A stretch of DNA of 64,000 nucleotides from Cricetomys ansorgei (GCA_026225945.1 JAMJFZ010003163.1:25229001-25293000), one strand, 5' to 3'. Counted from the first letter of the stretch, positions 47,001 to 57,632 are shown. The notes: generated from the letters alone by a model not told the origin. Numbers and translations: made by a program.

Positions 47001-50000
47001 TCGGGCTTTCTCATGCGCAGGCTCTAGGCTGTCTCCTTCAAACAGTATGCCACTTAATCTTTTCGAAGACCGCACAAAGAAAGTTTTACTCCCTCCCCTT
47101 TTGCCATCTTTCAAACGAAGAAATTGAAACTGTCTGGTGAAATATCCAAGGTCACGCAGCTAAAGTCAGGGTCAACACTCAGAGTGGCTTGTCTGTTTCC
47201 CAGACCTCAGCTATCCCCATCCCACGGCCAAATGCACTTGTACTTATTACTTCTACTACCTTTTGGTTTGGGATTCGGGGCTTGGGGGATTTTGTTTAAG
47301 ACAAGGTCAAGTTCTCATGTTATACCCAGGATGCCCTCAAGTTTGCTATGCAGCTGAAGCTAACCTTGAACTCCCAATCCTCCTCTCTCCACCGCCCACA
47401 TGGTGGGATTACAGAAGGCACTACCATGCCCAGCTCCTTACTGGTTTTTTTTTTTTTTTGACTTTTTGAGACAGGGTTTCTCTGTGTTCCCCTGGCTGTC
47501 CTGGAACTCGCTATGTAGATCAGGCTGGCCTCGAACTTAGAGATCCACTAACCCCTGCCTCCTGAGTGCTGGGATTAAAGGCATGTGCCACCACCTGCCC
47601 TGCCTTGCTATCTTTCTTAATTTAAATCTGCTTGTCTTCCACCATGAAAACTTAGGGTCTTATTTTAATGGATTACTGGGTGTGGCAAGTTCTAATTCAT
47701 ATCAAACTGACAGTGGACAGTGTGGGCGCTACGGACAGTATCCCGAAGACCCCTGTCCATTCTTTCCTCCCCCCTCCACCCACAGCATCCAGAACTACAC
47801 GGAGAAGCTGGGCTGGTACAACTCCATGGAGGCGGTGCGCAGGGCTTTCCGCGTGTGGGAGCAGGTCACGCCCCTGGTCTTCCAGGAGGTACCCTATAAT
47901 GACATTCGGCTGCGAAGGCGGGAAGAGGCTGACATCATGGTACTCTTTGCCTCTGGCTTCCATGGTGACAGCTCACCATTTGATGGCGTGGGTGGCTTTC
48001 TGGCCCACGCTTATTTCCCCGGCCCTGGTCTGGGTGGCGACACCCATTTCGACGCAGATGAGCCCTGGACCTTCTCCAGCACTGACCTGCATGGTGAGCC
48101 CAGCTGGCCAGGGTGGGAAGGGAAGGGTGTGTTGGGCCCGTTTCTTAGATGGAGAGATTAGAGGCCAGAGAGAGAAGCAAGAGCAGGGTCCATGGCAGCC
48201 CGCTGGTCCCAGGACGGACCAGGGTGACTGTGTGTGCCCCGCGGCAGGAATCAGCCTCTTCCTGGTGGCAGTGCATGAGCTGGGCCACGCGCTGGGGCTG
48301 GAGCACTCGAGCAACCCCAGTGCCATCATGGCGCCGTTCTACCAGTGGATGGACACTGACAACTTCCAGCTGCCGGAGGACGATCTTCGGGGCATCCAGC
48401 AGCTGTATGGTGAGTAGGCTGTGACCAGTTGGCCTGTGAGACAGGCCCTACTCTGTCCCCATTCTATAGACAAGAAAACTGAGGCCCAGTCACTTGCCCA
48501 GAGCCCAGGCTGTGGCTTCAGGATGGAGCTGCGAGGGGATGCAGATGGCCCACCCTACTTCCTCCCTAGCCTTGGCAAAATTCCTGTTAGACTAAAGTTG
48601 TCCCGGGGGACCCAGAACCCATAGTCTGAGTCTGTCCCCAGCACTCCTCAGACTTCCCAGTGGATCTGAGACAGCTGCCTACCCAGCCCAGATTCCACCT
48701 AGCAAATCTACAGTGGCCAGGCCTCCCAAGGGCCCCTCTTCTGGTCAGGGCCTGTGCCTCCCGTGTCCGTGTCCACAATGAACACTTCTCAGGTGGCACC
48801 TGACAGATGCTCCTTCCCGAATCCCAACAACTAAGTAATGAGATATGCAACAGGTAGAGTTCAAGTTGCTGAAGCCAGGGTCTCGCTCTGTCTCTGCATG
48901 TGCCTTCCTTCCTTCCTAGGGCCCCACTGAGTGGGCCAGCTCCGTGAAGGGAATGTCCTCAGGGAAAGCAGAAGCAAGTAGCCTCCCATTCTTGCAGAGA
49001 GGCTAAGGACTGTGCAGAGGAGGCTTGCCCCCCACCCAAGGATGATGGTGGGGTAGAGGAAGGGGTCTGCTGTGGATAGAGAGAACCTTGTGTCAGGGAA
49101 AGGAGGGGTGCGTGCTAGGGCCCAAGTCTCTCCAGGCTGGGAGGCTCGGGACTCCAGTGTCATGTGTGTAGGGGAACCTGGCATCCAGGTGGGGTTCTGG
49201 GTCCTCTCCCTCACTTCTTGATCCCCACCTCTCTGTAGGCTCTCCGGATGGTAAGCCACAGCCCACCCAGCCTCTCCCCACTGTGAGGCCCCGGCGGCCA
49301 GGACGGCCAGACCACCAGCCCCCTCGGCCTCCACAGCCACCACATCCAGGTGGGAAGCCAGAGAGGCCCCCCAAGCCAGGGCCCCCACCCCAGCCCCGAG
49401 CAACAGAGAGGCCTGACCAGTATGGCCCCAACATCTGCGACGGCAACTTCGACACTGTGGCTGTGCTTCGCGGAGAGATGTTTGTGTTCAAGGTCTGGCC
49501 CCAACCTCCCAGTGCCTTCTCAAGCCAACCCTGAGTCTGGCCCCGCCCCACTCTCCCATTGCCCTCTAAGCCCATCCAGACCTTGCCTGGCTCCTCCATT
49601 GCTAACAACTCCTGGGTGCCTACCAGACCCTAAACCAGAAAGAAACCAACTCAAAAAAAAAAAAAAAAGCGACTTGTCAAGGGTCACACAGCAATCAGGT
49701 GCCACTCCTCAGCCCAGGGCTCCCACCTTGGAGCTGCTTAGGCTGTCCAGGTACTGCCTGGCTCCTCAGGGCCTTGGTGGCCTCTCTGATGGATCATCCC
49801 TGACCTGGGAAGGAGCAGTATAAGCCCAGCCCCCTAGCCAAGGCACCCCACACATGCTGCCCGTCAATATCCACCCCCCTTCCACAGGGCCGCTGGTTCT
49901 GGCGAGTCCGGCACAACCGTGTTCTGGACAATTACCCCATGCCAATTGGCCACTTCTGGCGTGGTCTGCCAGGGAACATCAGTGCTGCCTACGAGCGCCA

Positions 50001-52584
50001 GGATGGACATTTTGTCTTTTTCAAAGGTGAGTGGGGTGGTGTAAGAGGGACTGGGCAGCCTTCATTCCCGAGTGCTAGCTCAGTTGGATCTAGAAGAGAG
50101 TCCTGCACCTCCAGTCCCCACTGTGGGCTTGCTGCACACCTGGAGGCTGGGGGGTTAGGCAGGCCGAGACCCAGGGGGCCGAGGCTGCCGGGACTAGGGA
50201 TATATCTCTGTCCATCTTCTGCAGCCTACAAGACCCACCTTGCTGCCCACCTCTGCCTCTTGTTCTCCTGAGGAGTCCCCATAAGAACAGGCTGTCCTCT
50301 TTAAGAACAGATTCCCAAGCTTCTTGGCCAGGATTTCTGAGATCTATCTGCAGGAGAAAGAAGGCAGCACCCCTTGATAGATCTGGTCCCACAGTCAAGA
50401 AGTCTCCAGATACAGGACTGGGCTCACACTGAAGTGGGGAGCTCCAGACCTGGCACCAGAGGAACCACTAAAATGTCCGAGGGTCACAGCCCCCAGGCCT
50501 AGAGGGGGCGTCTGTGGAATGAGGGGCCATGTACAGTGTGTGGGTGGGGCTGGATGGGAGCAGCTGACTCGTCCAGAGAGAAATGAGAATCTCACAGGCA
50601 TCCATGAGTTAGTGTAGGTGCATGCGTGGTTGCCGTGCTGTGTGTGTGTGGTACTGTGTGTGCATGGGCTGAGATGGCCGGAGATGGTATGAATGGGTCC
50701 TGTGCCACCTCCGTCCCCAGCCCCGCCCATCCTCAGACAGTCTACTGCCCCCCCTGCAGGTAACCGCTACTGGCTTTTCCGAGAAGCCAACCTGGAGCCT
50801 GGCTACCCCCAGCCGCTGAGCAGCTATGGTACAGACATCCCCTATGACCGCATCGACACAGCCATCTGGTGGGAGCCCACAGGCCACACCTTCTTCTTTC
50901 AAGCAGACAGGTGAGCAGTTTGCTCTGCCCCTTCCCCTAAAGGAGAAGGCTCTAGCCAGGCCCCCTCATCCTCAGACCTGTCCAAAGAGAGTCTATGGGG
51001 GAAAGGACCAAGGCCGAGCTAGGGGCTCCAGGTTCATCATAGTCTGATACTTCTACTCACAGGTACTGGCGCTTCAACGAGGAGACCCAGCACGGAGACC
51101 CTGGCTACCCTAAGCCGATCAGTGTCTGGCAGGGGATCCCCACCTCTCCCAAAGGAGCCTTCCTCAGCAACGATGCAGGTACCGTCCCAGCCCCTCCCAG
51201 AGGTTCCTGCACTTGCCACATGCTCTGCTACACACACAGGATACAGGGCTTGTCCAGGGTCCCACGGCATTGTGATGGCCTGTAAAGGACCCACTGTGTC
51301 ACGTTCTAGCCTGGGGGTTTCTCCAGCAGGACATCCTTACTGTCCTCTTCTGATGGACCTCCAGCCCCACAGCTGGAGAGGCTGCCATCTGGGTGCCTTC
51401 CATGCCCGACTATGCGTAGACCTGAAGCTCAGAAACTCCGGGGCAGTGGGCCTGGTTCAGAGTGTTGGGAGCAGGTCTTCTCAGGGTGACACTCGCGGAC
51501 CTGAGAAAGAAGCTTAGTATCCGTCATTGTCACCGAGTGACAGGAGTTGTGTGACTCCTTTGGTTCTCCAGCAGGGTCTCTGTGTGACTGATTCTTCATC
51601 TGGGACACTCAAGTTCAGGGGAGACCTGATAGCTTTGCCAGCGCTCAGCCTGGTCACCTGACTCCGCGCAGGCACACACTGCAGCCACCATGAGCTCATT
51701 GTGCTCAGCGAAGCACAGACATGCCCCTTGCTTCCAACCTGGCCCTTCCCGGTGTTGGCGGGATATGTGCAAGGTGCCCAAGGCCAGAGAGCTGGCTCAG
51801 AGCAGCACTGGGTTCTGCCCCAGGTCCATGAAGGCCCAGAGCCACATAGCCATCCTGGCTCCTATGGTTGGGAATAGAGCCAATCCTGAGATGGGCATTG
51901 GGGTTCCTTGACACCCCGGTCCTGGCAGGCTGTGAGCCTTTTCTGTGCTCTGTCAGCCTGGCCAGGAAGCTGTGGACCCAAACCCACCAACCCACAACAC
52001 GGTAGCAGATTTGAGAATACTCAGGCACGTGAGAAACGAGTGTTTGTTTTCTGGTTTGATTTTGGTTCTGGAAGACCCAGGATCGCATTAACATGCTTGA
52101 TAAGTGCTCTGCCACCAAAGTACACTCTTTCCCAGCCTGAAGCCATTCTGGCCTGTCTGTTCCCACAGCCTACACCTACTTCTACAAGGGCACCAAATAC
52201 TGGAAATTCAACAATGAGCGTCTGCGGATGGAACCCGGTCACCCCAAGTCCATCCTGAGGGACTTCATGGGCTGCCAGGAGCATGTGGAGCCCCGACCGC
52301 GTTGGCCCGACGTGGCCCGTCCACCCTTCAACCCCAACGGGGGTGCCGAGCCCGAGGCGGATGGCGACAGCCAGGAAGAGGACGCGGGTGACAAGGACGG
52401 GGGCAGCCGAGTGGTGGTGCAGATGGAGGAGGTGGTTCGGACGGTGAACGTTGTGATGGTGCTGGTCCCCTTGCTGTTGCTGCTCTGCATCCTGGGCCTG
52501 GCCTTTGCCCTGGTGCAGATGCAGCGCAAGGGCGCACCCCGAATGCTGCTCTACTGCAAGCGCTCGCTGCAGGAGTGGGTGTGA
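33910..52584 (+). CDS. Mmp15: Mmp15 (MT2-MMP), membrane-type matrix metalloproteinase, 10 exons, 656 aa
   Basis: Exons: 33910-34059, 45335-45483, 46321-46446, 47786-48093, 48248-48409, 49239-49492, 49888-50026, 50760-50910, 51063-51178, 52169-52584. Together they give 1971 bases, 656 aa plus stop, with every junction in phase. This is a plasma-membrane zinc endopeptidase that cleaves extracellular matrix and can activate proMMP-2. Visible parts: a Leu-rich signal peptide (about residues 24-40); cysteine switch PRCGVPD (C107); furin site RRRKR (122-126); zinc motif [11 protein letters not shown] (254-264) with the Met-turn IMAP; a Pro/Arg-rich hinge; a hemopexin domain bounded by C365 and C554; an acidic linker; a transmembrane helix (about 611-636); and a 20-residue tail with LLY and a Cys, ending in EWV. 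It is 13 residues shorter than human MMP15 by my recollection (669), with part of the gap in the acidic linker. The gene is intact. Confidence 0.97.
34824..34836 (+). repeat. Poly(C) run of 13
   Basis: Thirteen C bases in Mmp15 intron 1, downstream of the CpG island. Confidence 0.85.
37740..37880 (-). repeat. MIR-like fragment, reverse
   Basis: 'gaacctgtctgaacttcagt', 'tttcctgcctgtaaaatggg' and 'aatagctatagtatctgctt' fit the reverse MIR core. Confidence 0.6.
38010..38115 (+). repeat. MIR-like fragment, forward
   Basis: 'ggaggaggaaactaatccct' and 'ctcaggttacacagccatgg' with 'ggggtttgaaccc' resemble MIR. Confidence 0.5.
38540..39320. repeat. SINE cluster: old B1, B2, B1 forward and B1 reverse
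   Basis: A forward PB1/B1F-like copy (38540-38690), a forward B2-type copy (38798-38998) with a GA-rich insertion and T-rich end, a forward B1 fragment (39008-39100) and a reverse B1 (39200-39315). Confidence 0.65.
40395..40520 (-). repeat. MIR-like fragment
   Basis: 'ctgtgtggctctgagtaggc' and 'ggttgtgagcattaaatggt' resemble the reverse MIR core; the fragment is diverged. Confidence 0.4.
42840..43220 (+). repeat. High-copy rodent interspersed repeat (LINE-associated type)
   Basis: I recognise the text 'ggcattttcttaattagtga', 'gagggcccagcccattgtgg', 'gtgtggaagtgtaagccaag' and 'catggtgtttcatcacagca' as a very common rodent repeat. I cannot assign its family name with certainty. Confidence 0.6.
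43275..43470 (+). repeat. B4-like SINE, forward
   Basis: An ID/tRNA-like head ('cccattggtagaatggttgc', 'ctgggtttgag') is followed by a diverged B1-like half ending 'cttatttcaaaataaataat'. Confidence 0.55.
43595..43905 (+). repeat. B3-type SINE followed by B1, both forward
   Basis: The first copy (43595-43755) has 'ccaatgagatggcccagcag' and ends in aaaataaataaag. The B1 (43756-43905) starts 'ccaggcatgcttgcatgcac' and ends 'ttgtttccaaaaaaagaaag'. Confidence 0.75.
43911..44057 (+). repeat. Interrupted (TG)n microsatellite/minisatellite
   Basis: About 147 bases of TG repeats are broken at intervals by TATATC and GGATC-containing units, giving a higher-order repeat of about 16-34 bases. It sits between the B1 poly(A) tail and a B2 3' half. 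Confidence 0.9.
44058..44235 (+). repeat. B2 SINE, forward, head missing
   Basis: 'gctgttcttgcagaggtcct', 'ctgtaactctagttccaggg' and an aaaataaaaag tail. The tRNA-like head is absent, replaced by the TG tract. Confidence 0.65.
44684..45065 (+). repeat. Two B2 SINEs in tandem, forward
   Basis: Copy one (44684-44850; 'agaggtggctcagcagttaa') and copy two (44868-45065; 'ggggagatggctcagcagtt', ending in a CA-rich tail and gaaaaataaaag). They end about 270 bases before exon 2. Confidence 0.8.
45335..45483 (+). CDS. Mmp15: Mmp15 exon 2 (propeptide, peptidoglycan-binding-like domain)
   Basis: The exon encodes [20 protein letters not shown] through GVLDEETK, the N-terminal prodomain. It ends in phase 2. 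The donor GTGAGT is followed at once by a run of 14 C bases (45490-45503). Confidence 0.95.
45490..45503 (+). repeat. Poly(C) run of 14 beside the Mmp15 exon 2 donor
   Basis: The run starts just after the GTGAGT donor. Confidence 0.85.
45687..45880 (+). repeat. B2 SINE, forward
   Basis: 'ggggctggagagttaagatt', 'aggacctgggttcacttccc' and an aaaaaaataaac tail. Confidence 0.75.
46321..46446 (+). CDS. Mmp15: Mmp15 exon 3 (cysteine switch and furin site)
   Basis: The exon encodes the PRCGVPD cysteine switch that keeps the zymogen latent and the RRRKR furin-type cleavage site, both expected for MT-MMPs. Confidence 0.95.
46447..47785 (+). other. Mmp15: Mmp15 intron 3
   Basis: Contains a MIR-like piece (47100-47175), an old reverse B1-like copy (47285-47435) and a reverse B1 (47441-47605); the 5' half is unique. 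Confidence 0.7.
47285..47605 (-). repeat. Two reverse B1-type SINEs side by side
   Basis: An old copy ('ttatacccaggatgccctca', 'gtgggattacagaaggcact') is followed by a younger B1 ('gagacagggtttctctgtgt', 'gtgctgggattaaaggcatg'). Confidence 0.75.
47786..48093 (+). CDS. Mmp15: Mmp15 exon 4 (catalytic domain, N-terminal part)
   Basis: The exon encodes [20 protein letters not shown] through [14 protein letters not shown], including structural calcium and zinc sites (HGD and GGDTHFD regions). Reverse B1-like copies lie 180 bases and more upstream. Confidence 0.95.
48248..48409 (+). CDS. Mmp15: Mmp15 exon 5 (active site)
   Basis: The exon encodes [11 protein letters not shown] with all three zinc-binding His and the catalytic Glu, then IMAPFYQW (Met-turn) and GIQQLYG. 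Confidence 0.96.
48410..49238 (+). other. Mmp15: Mmp15 intron 5
   Basis: A MIR-like piece lies at about 48440-48530 ('atagacaagaaaactgaggc'); the remainder is unique. Confidence 0.65.
49239..49492 (+). CDS. Mmp15: Mmp15 exon 6 (hinge and start of hemopexin domain)
   Basis: The exon encodes a Pro/Arg-rich hinge with several PRP/RPP runs and then [21 protein letters not shown], the first hemopexin strand with its disulfide Cys. The donor GTCTGG is weak after +2. Confidence 0.94.
49493..49887 (+). other. Mmp15: Mmp15 intron 6
   Basis: Unique sequence with a run of about 16 A at 49652-49668; no gene seen. Confidence 0.7.
49888..50026 (+). CDS. Mmp15: Mmp15 exon 7 (hemopexin)
   Basis: The exon encodes [20 protein letters not shown] through [10 protein letters not shown], part of the first and second hemopexin blades. 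Confidence 0.95.
50027..50759 (+). other. Mmp15: Mmp15 intron 7
   Basis: Unique sequence with a short TG-rich stretch near 50640-50665; no gene seen. Confidence 0.7.
50760..50910 (+). CDS. Mmp15: Mmp15 exon 8 (hemopexin)
   Basis: The exon encodes [20 protein letters not shown] through [10 protein letters not shown], blades two to three. Confidence 0.95.
51063..51178 (+). CDS. Mmp15: Mmp15 exon 9 (hemopexin)
   Basis: The exon encodes [20 protein letters not shown] through [10 protein letters not shown], blades three to four. Confidence 0.95.
51179..52168 (+). other. Mmp15: Mmp15 intron 9
   Basis: About 1 kb of unique sequence; no gene or clear repeat seen. Confidence 0.65.
52169..52584 (+). 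CDS. Mmp15: Mmp15 exon 10 (last hemopexin blade, transmembrane segment, tail)
   Basis: The exon encodes the final hemopexin blade with closing Cys in GCQEH, an acidic linker, a hydrophobic membrane segment ([20 protein letters not shown]) and the short basic tail ending in EWV, then TGA. Confidence 0.96.
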
Positions 52585-53855
52585 CTGCACACCACTGGCA
52601 GCACCCGGTGCTCAGGTCCGCAGGGGCAGGCGTGTGGTCCCCGGGGGCATCCCCTCCGTGGACACGCACATTCCCCAGTCAGCCCAACCCCCGCCCTCCT
52701 TTATTTATGCCCAGGTGTCTTTTTTCTTTGGCACCTCCCCTCAGCATTTGTTTCTGCTTTTCTGACTGGGGCCAGGTGATGCTTGGAGTTGTCTGAGTGT
52801 GCCGTTCCAGACAGGGACTCAGGGACAGAGGCTCACCTCTGGAAGGTGGCAGAGGCCTGGGAAGCTTCTTCAGCTCTGGCTTTCCTCAGCCTGAACCTCC
52901 CTCCTCCCGTGACAAGAGCTGCATTTGCCTTGAAGGAGTCCAGCTGGGGCTCTACCCTCCTGAATTTGCCTTAGGAAGAGCATATGGCCAGGGGCCACCC
53001 TGAATACCTCGAGGTGTGGTTCCTTCTTAGGCTACTTCTGAGAGCCCTGCCCGATACTGGCTCCCATACACCCCTGGGCATGCTGCTTCTTTCCTCTGGG
53101 AAGGAGCCCTGGACCTGTCTCACCAAGGACCAAAGGGAGCCTGACCAGCTCCCCTCCCGATGCTAGTGACTTGTTCCTCCGTCCTAGGCTGCCCACATTC
53201 TCTTTCCTCACCCATGCAGGTCTCCGGAGGCTGGGCACCCCCCTCCCCAGCCCTCTGGCTGCTGTTGTCCCTTGTCCCAGCCTTTGGAGAGACAGGGCTG
53301 GCAGGCACACAGATGAGGGTACCAGAGGCCCCCAACAGTGTCTGATAGTGTGGATGTCCAGAATGTCACAGACCAGGCTTGTGGGCTTCCTCCCTTCCAG
53401 ATCCTTGTCTCCCCACTTGACACTACTAGGCACAGGCCAGCAGCTCACCCCACACAGAGACTGTGGAACCCCCAAAGGAATCCTCTGTGGCCTGGGAAGT
53501 CTATCCTGACGGTAGAAGGGGGGCTCCTTTCCTCTTTCCGTTCCAGAGTCAGCAGGAGGCTTCTGTGGGAAATGGTACTGTACATCTAGCTGGCTCTGTC
53601 CCTTCTGCCTCCCTTAAGTCTTGAACAGTAAAGGGCCACCACCCAGGATCCTCTGGGCCACCATCTCTCTCATATCCAGGGGTGGATTCTCACAGCCTGG
53701 CACTGGAGGGGGTGCGGGGGGCGGGGAGGGCAACGGCTCTCCCTAGACTTCACCTCTGCAGAACCTGAGAGCCAGCAAGGGGTGGGGGCGGCCACCCCAC
53801 TGTCTGTTCTGTAAATAATATGCACTGATTAAATGTACAGCCAGCAAGTGTGGCT
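52585..53855 (+). other. Mmp15: Mmp15 3' UTR
   Basis: About 1.27 kb of unique, GC-rich sequence without a conserved frame lies between the stop codon and the ATTAAA at 53828. Confidence 0.65.
53828..53833 (+). terminator. Poly(A) signal of Mmp15 (ATTAAA variant)
   Basis: ATTAAA followed by a GT-rich stretch (gtgtggctgtgtttgt), about 1.25 kb after the stop codon. No canonical AATAAA was noticed on this strand in the 3' UTR. Confidence 0.65.
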
Positions 53856-55254
53856 GTGTTTGTAAGACTATACTGAAGCATGCAGCAAAGACCTGCTTGG
53901 CAGGGTCGGCCAAACTGGGATGCTGCTCTGGTTTGGTCGGACCTTTGGGATGGAGTCCAGGAGGGCCAGGGTTTAGAAGAGTGTGGGAGAACAGCAGGGG
54001 GCTGGCTGGGCTGAGGCTGAGAACTCAGTTTATTTGGCATTTATTTGGTGGTGATATTCCCATATTACTCCACATCTAGGATGAGTGAGAAGAGCCACTC
54101 AAAGCCACCCAATCCCCCCATCCACCTGGTCTGGGTTTGGGGCAGCCTGAGCGGAGACTTGAGTGAGAGCTCAGGACTAGGCCCGGAGAGAATTGGGTAA
54201 CGGGGCCACTTTGCCTCCAATAGCTTCCTTCTCCGTGTCCAGAGAATGAAGCACACTAGGACCTGCTGCCTTGTCTTTATAGGGACAGAAAAGCACACTA
54301 TAGGCCCCAAGATTGCAGGAACTGGGGTGCTGTGGGCCTGGGTGTGGTTGAACTGGGGTCCACCTGAAATCCCCTGTTCATGCTCTGCCCTAGGCCAAGT
54401 GAGAGGCTCACTTCCATCACCCAGCAGGCTGGGCTGCCACAGCATCAGCAAGTTCCCTCAACAAGCTCTGCATCCCAGCCCCCAGCCCTGTCCCACCCTT
54501 CCTCTCTTTGTATAGGAATAGGCTGAGGAGAGTTGTTGGAAGGATTGGCCCTCAAAGCCCAGAGCTTCAGGCTCATCCAGGAAGCAGCCCTGAGTGCCGC
54601 ACCACAGGAGACTCACCAGCAGCAGGGTGGGGGTGGGGGGCATTTCCTGTACAGAAGCCCAAGCCTAGGACCCCAGCCTCGGCTGCCTCTGCCTGTCTCT
54701 GCCTGTGATCTTGGGGTGATCAGAAGCCCAGAAGTCACCCGGCAGGTGGAGGGCAGTGTGGGGCCCGGAGATGAACAAGGCCCTGGCCTCAGCCCGTCTC
54801 TGCTCTTCCTTAGAGCCAAGGCCAGAGGCAAGACTCGACAGAGGCCCTGGGTCCTCAAGAAACTGCTTGATGAGCTACCCATCTGTACTCTGCTACAGCC
54901 CAAGAAATCAGGGGCTCCCTGCACCCCATTCTCTCAACATCCTTTTGCCTTGACATTTTACAAATTCTCAAGGGTTTTTTGTCTTGTTTTGGTTTTGGTT
55001 TTTAAATAAGACATTCAAGAAGATACACGAGTCACTATAATCCCAGCCAAGTGTTTCCGACCTTTGCTTGTCTGTGACACTTGGGGAGCCCAGGGTTCAC
55101 CCCTGACCCGAAGTTGAGGCCACAGATGAATAGCACACCCTGACTCAGGCTCCGTGAAGAAGAGAGGTTGGCAGAAGCCTGGCAGTGGACATTCTGAGTG
55201 TGATTGTGACCCTGCCAGCCAGCGTGCTCCTGCTCACATTTTATTATGAAGGAA

Positions 55255-55335
55255 AAGTGCATTTCAGAGGGGAAGTGACTTAGCCAAGGCCACACAGCGA
55301 GGAAGTCACCATGCTGGGATCAGGCCTAGGTAGAC
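55255..55335 (+). repeat. MIR-like fragment
   Basis: 'agtgacttagccaaggccac' and 'acagcgaggaagtcaccatg' match the MIR core region. Confidence 0.55.
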
Positions 55336-56064
55336 CAATTTGGCAACCCCTGCCAGTCTTTCCCACCTGATGCCGATGAAGAATGAGACAGGGACTGGAC
55401 CGGACACCCACCCACCCTCAGCCTTCTTCATTCCATGCACCCAAGATTCCAGGGCTTGGGACAGAGCCTCCTTTCAGGCTGGGGTTGCGCCAGCCTGGCC
55501 GCTTCCTCCCCTCCACTTGGCAGAAAAGCCTTTTTGTTGTGGTGCACACAGAAGCCATTCTCTAGTACAGAAGGAATGGCAGGCTTCCTGTCCACCCGAA
55601 GCCACCCAGCCCTCTGCAGGACCCTCTGTGGAAGTCTGAGAGAAGCAGGGCCTTCTGCCTGTGCGTCCCCTTCACTCTGCCTTAGAGCCCTGAACCGCAG
55701 GTTTTGAGTCCCAACCAAACTCAACCCGAGAAACCACAGCTGTCAGAAAGCCCTGGAGTTCCAGGCATCAGGACCCTGTTGGGGTACGGAAACCTGAGCC
55801 CAGCCCTCATGTCCCATAAGGTAACAGTGACCCCAGCTAGACTACTCATCCCATTCCAGACATCTGAGGTCTTGCCCAAACTCTTCCCTCCCCTGTCCAT
55901 TTCATCCATTCTGAATTGTACATCTTTGAGACCCAGATGACGTCTGTTGCCTTTCCCAGATTCCTACACTCTACCCTTAAGGTTGGAGTCTTCCGACCTC
56001 TGGCTAACTTAAGTCTTACTCATCGCTCAGCCTGCCCATGATCATAGGCACCCAGGTGCTGACC

Positions 56065-56175
56065 AGGCTCCATAACTCATAAGCTGTGTGTCCTTGAGCA
56101 GGTCACTTCACCTCACCAAGCCCAAAACCCCGGCCTGTAGAGTGGGATTAACGGTCGTGTCTGATTTAAACAGCC
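56065..56175 (-). repeat. MIR-like fragment, reverse
   Basis: 'agctgtgtgtccttgagcag' and 'gtcacttcacctcaccaagc' resemble the reverse MIR core. Confidence 0.55.
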
Positions 56176-56814
56176 AAGACTTGAAAGTTGATATAGGAGA
56201 GATGCGGGAGGCTCTGGGCTTGTGAGTCCCCCTGCTGGGCATGCTGGTAAGATGGTGGGCTGGACACTGGACAGTACGGCTTCTCTACTGCCTCTGCAGG
56301 AGTGTTTATGGGGTGGGGCCAAAGGTCAGAGGGGCCTGAGGACAGGTGCCTGGGAGGAGGGATGTTCTGCTCCCCCGGTTCCCTCCCAGCTGTCGGTCCT
56401 GGTCCCGTCTCTCACCCTGCCTGGCGCAGCTTCCCAAGTCCTAGGCTCCAGCCTTAGCTCAGGTTTCTTCGCCAAGTGTCCACCGCCACGTGCTCCCCAT
56501 TTCAGGCTTCCAGAAATAGCCTCCACTCTCCCCTTTCTAAGCAGCACGCAGGCTCCTCCTGGACATGCGGTGTCATCCATGCCCAGCATACCACAGCAAC
56601 AGGCCGGGTCCACCGAGGAGTTATTCCCAGTCCCCAGAGAGCAGCTGTGCCCCACGACCACCCCAAACCCATCCCACGCAGTCCTGAAACCTGCGGTCCC
56701 CAGCTATGCCACTCCCTTTGGCAGACAGGGATCCCCAGGCCTGGGGGGAAGGTTGACTGGCATGACCCCTCCCTATGGGTTTGGGTTGGGTTGAGGTCAT
56801 CTTCTCCGTGTATC

Positions 56815-57235
56815 CCAGGAGTGTCTCAAACTGGCAATCTTCCTCATAGCTCCACCCCTTCCCTGAGTGCTGGGGTTGCAGGTCTCCTCTCCCTGACTCT
56901 TTGTTGGTCTTTTAGTTATTTTTATTTTGGATGTGTGTGTGTACATGGTGTATGCATGTGGGTGCACACACATAGGCCCACAGGAGGATTGGGGTGTCTT
57001 CCTCCAGATTTCACTTTAGTCCTTAAGTCACTCAACTGGAAGGTGTTTCCGAGACTGGCCGGTCAATGAGATCCCAGGAGTCTGTCTCTGCACCGGCCTG
57101 CTTCCCATACACATCCCGGAGCTACAGATGCCACAGACACACTTGGGTTTTCATGTGGGTGCTGTGGATTTGAACGCGGGTCCACGCACTTGGACAGCAA
57201 TCACTCTTACTGAGCTATCCCCCAGACCCTTTGCT
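56815..57235 (-). repeat. Reverse B1-like fragment and reverse B4/B3-type SINE
   Basis: A diverged B1-like piece ('ccctgagtgctggggttgca') precedes a reverse copy with TG-rich start at 56930 that ends 'cttactgagctatcccccag' near 57229. Confidence 0.55.
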
Positions 57236-57423
57236 GGTCTCAGAACAGGGTCTTCTGTTCTCTAGGACTCTTACCATGCAGAGTTTCTTTGTGCTGGAAA
57301 GACCCAGACCTGTGCACTGGAATCTACTTCTGTGCCTGGGGGAGCAAGCACAGCCCCCAAGCGTGGAGACAGAGGAAGTCTGCTAGGGGTCCCTCCCTCT
57401 GCCGATAGCTCCCTCTGTCTAGG

Positions 57424-57632
57424 ACAGTGGTTCTTAACTCGTCTTTGGGGGATCAAATGACTCTTTCACAGGGGTCACCTAAGACCATCTGCATATCAGA
57501 TATTTACATTATGATTCATAACAGTAGCAAAATTATGAAGTAGCAATGAAAATAATTTTATGGTTGGGGGGTCACCTCAGCATGAGGAACTGTGTTAAAG
57601 GGTCGCAGCGTTGGGAAGGTTTAGAACCACTG
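57424..57632 (+). mobile_element. Rodent hAT-type DNA transposon (URR1-like), second copy
   Basis: Good terminal inverted repeats are visible: CAGTGGTTCTTAA at 57425 and TTTAGAACCACTG at the right end. The body shares 'atatttacattatgattcat' and 'aataattttatggttggggg' with the copy at 15963. It is non-coding and about 208 bases long. Confidence 0.8.
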
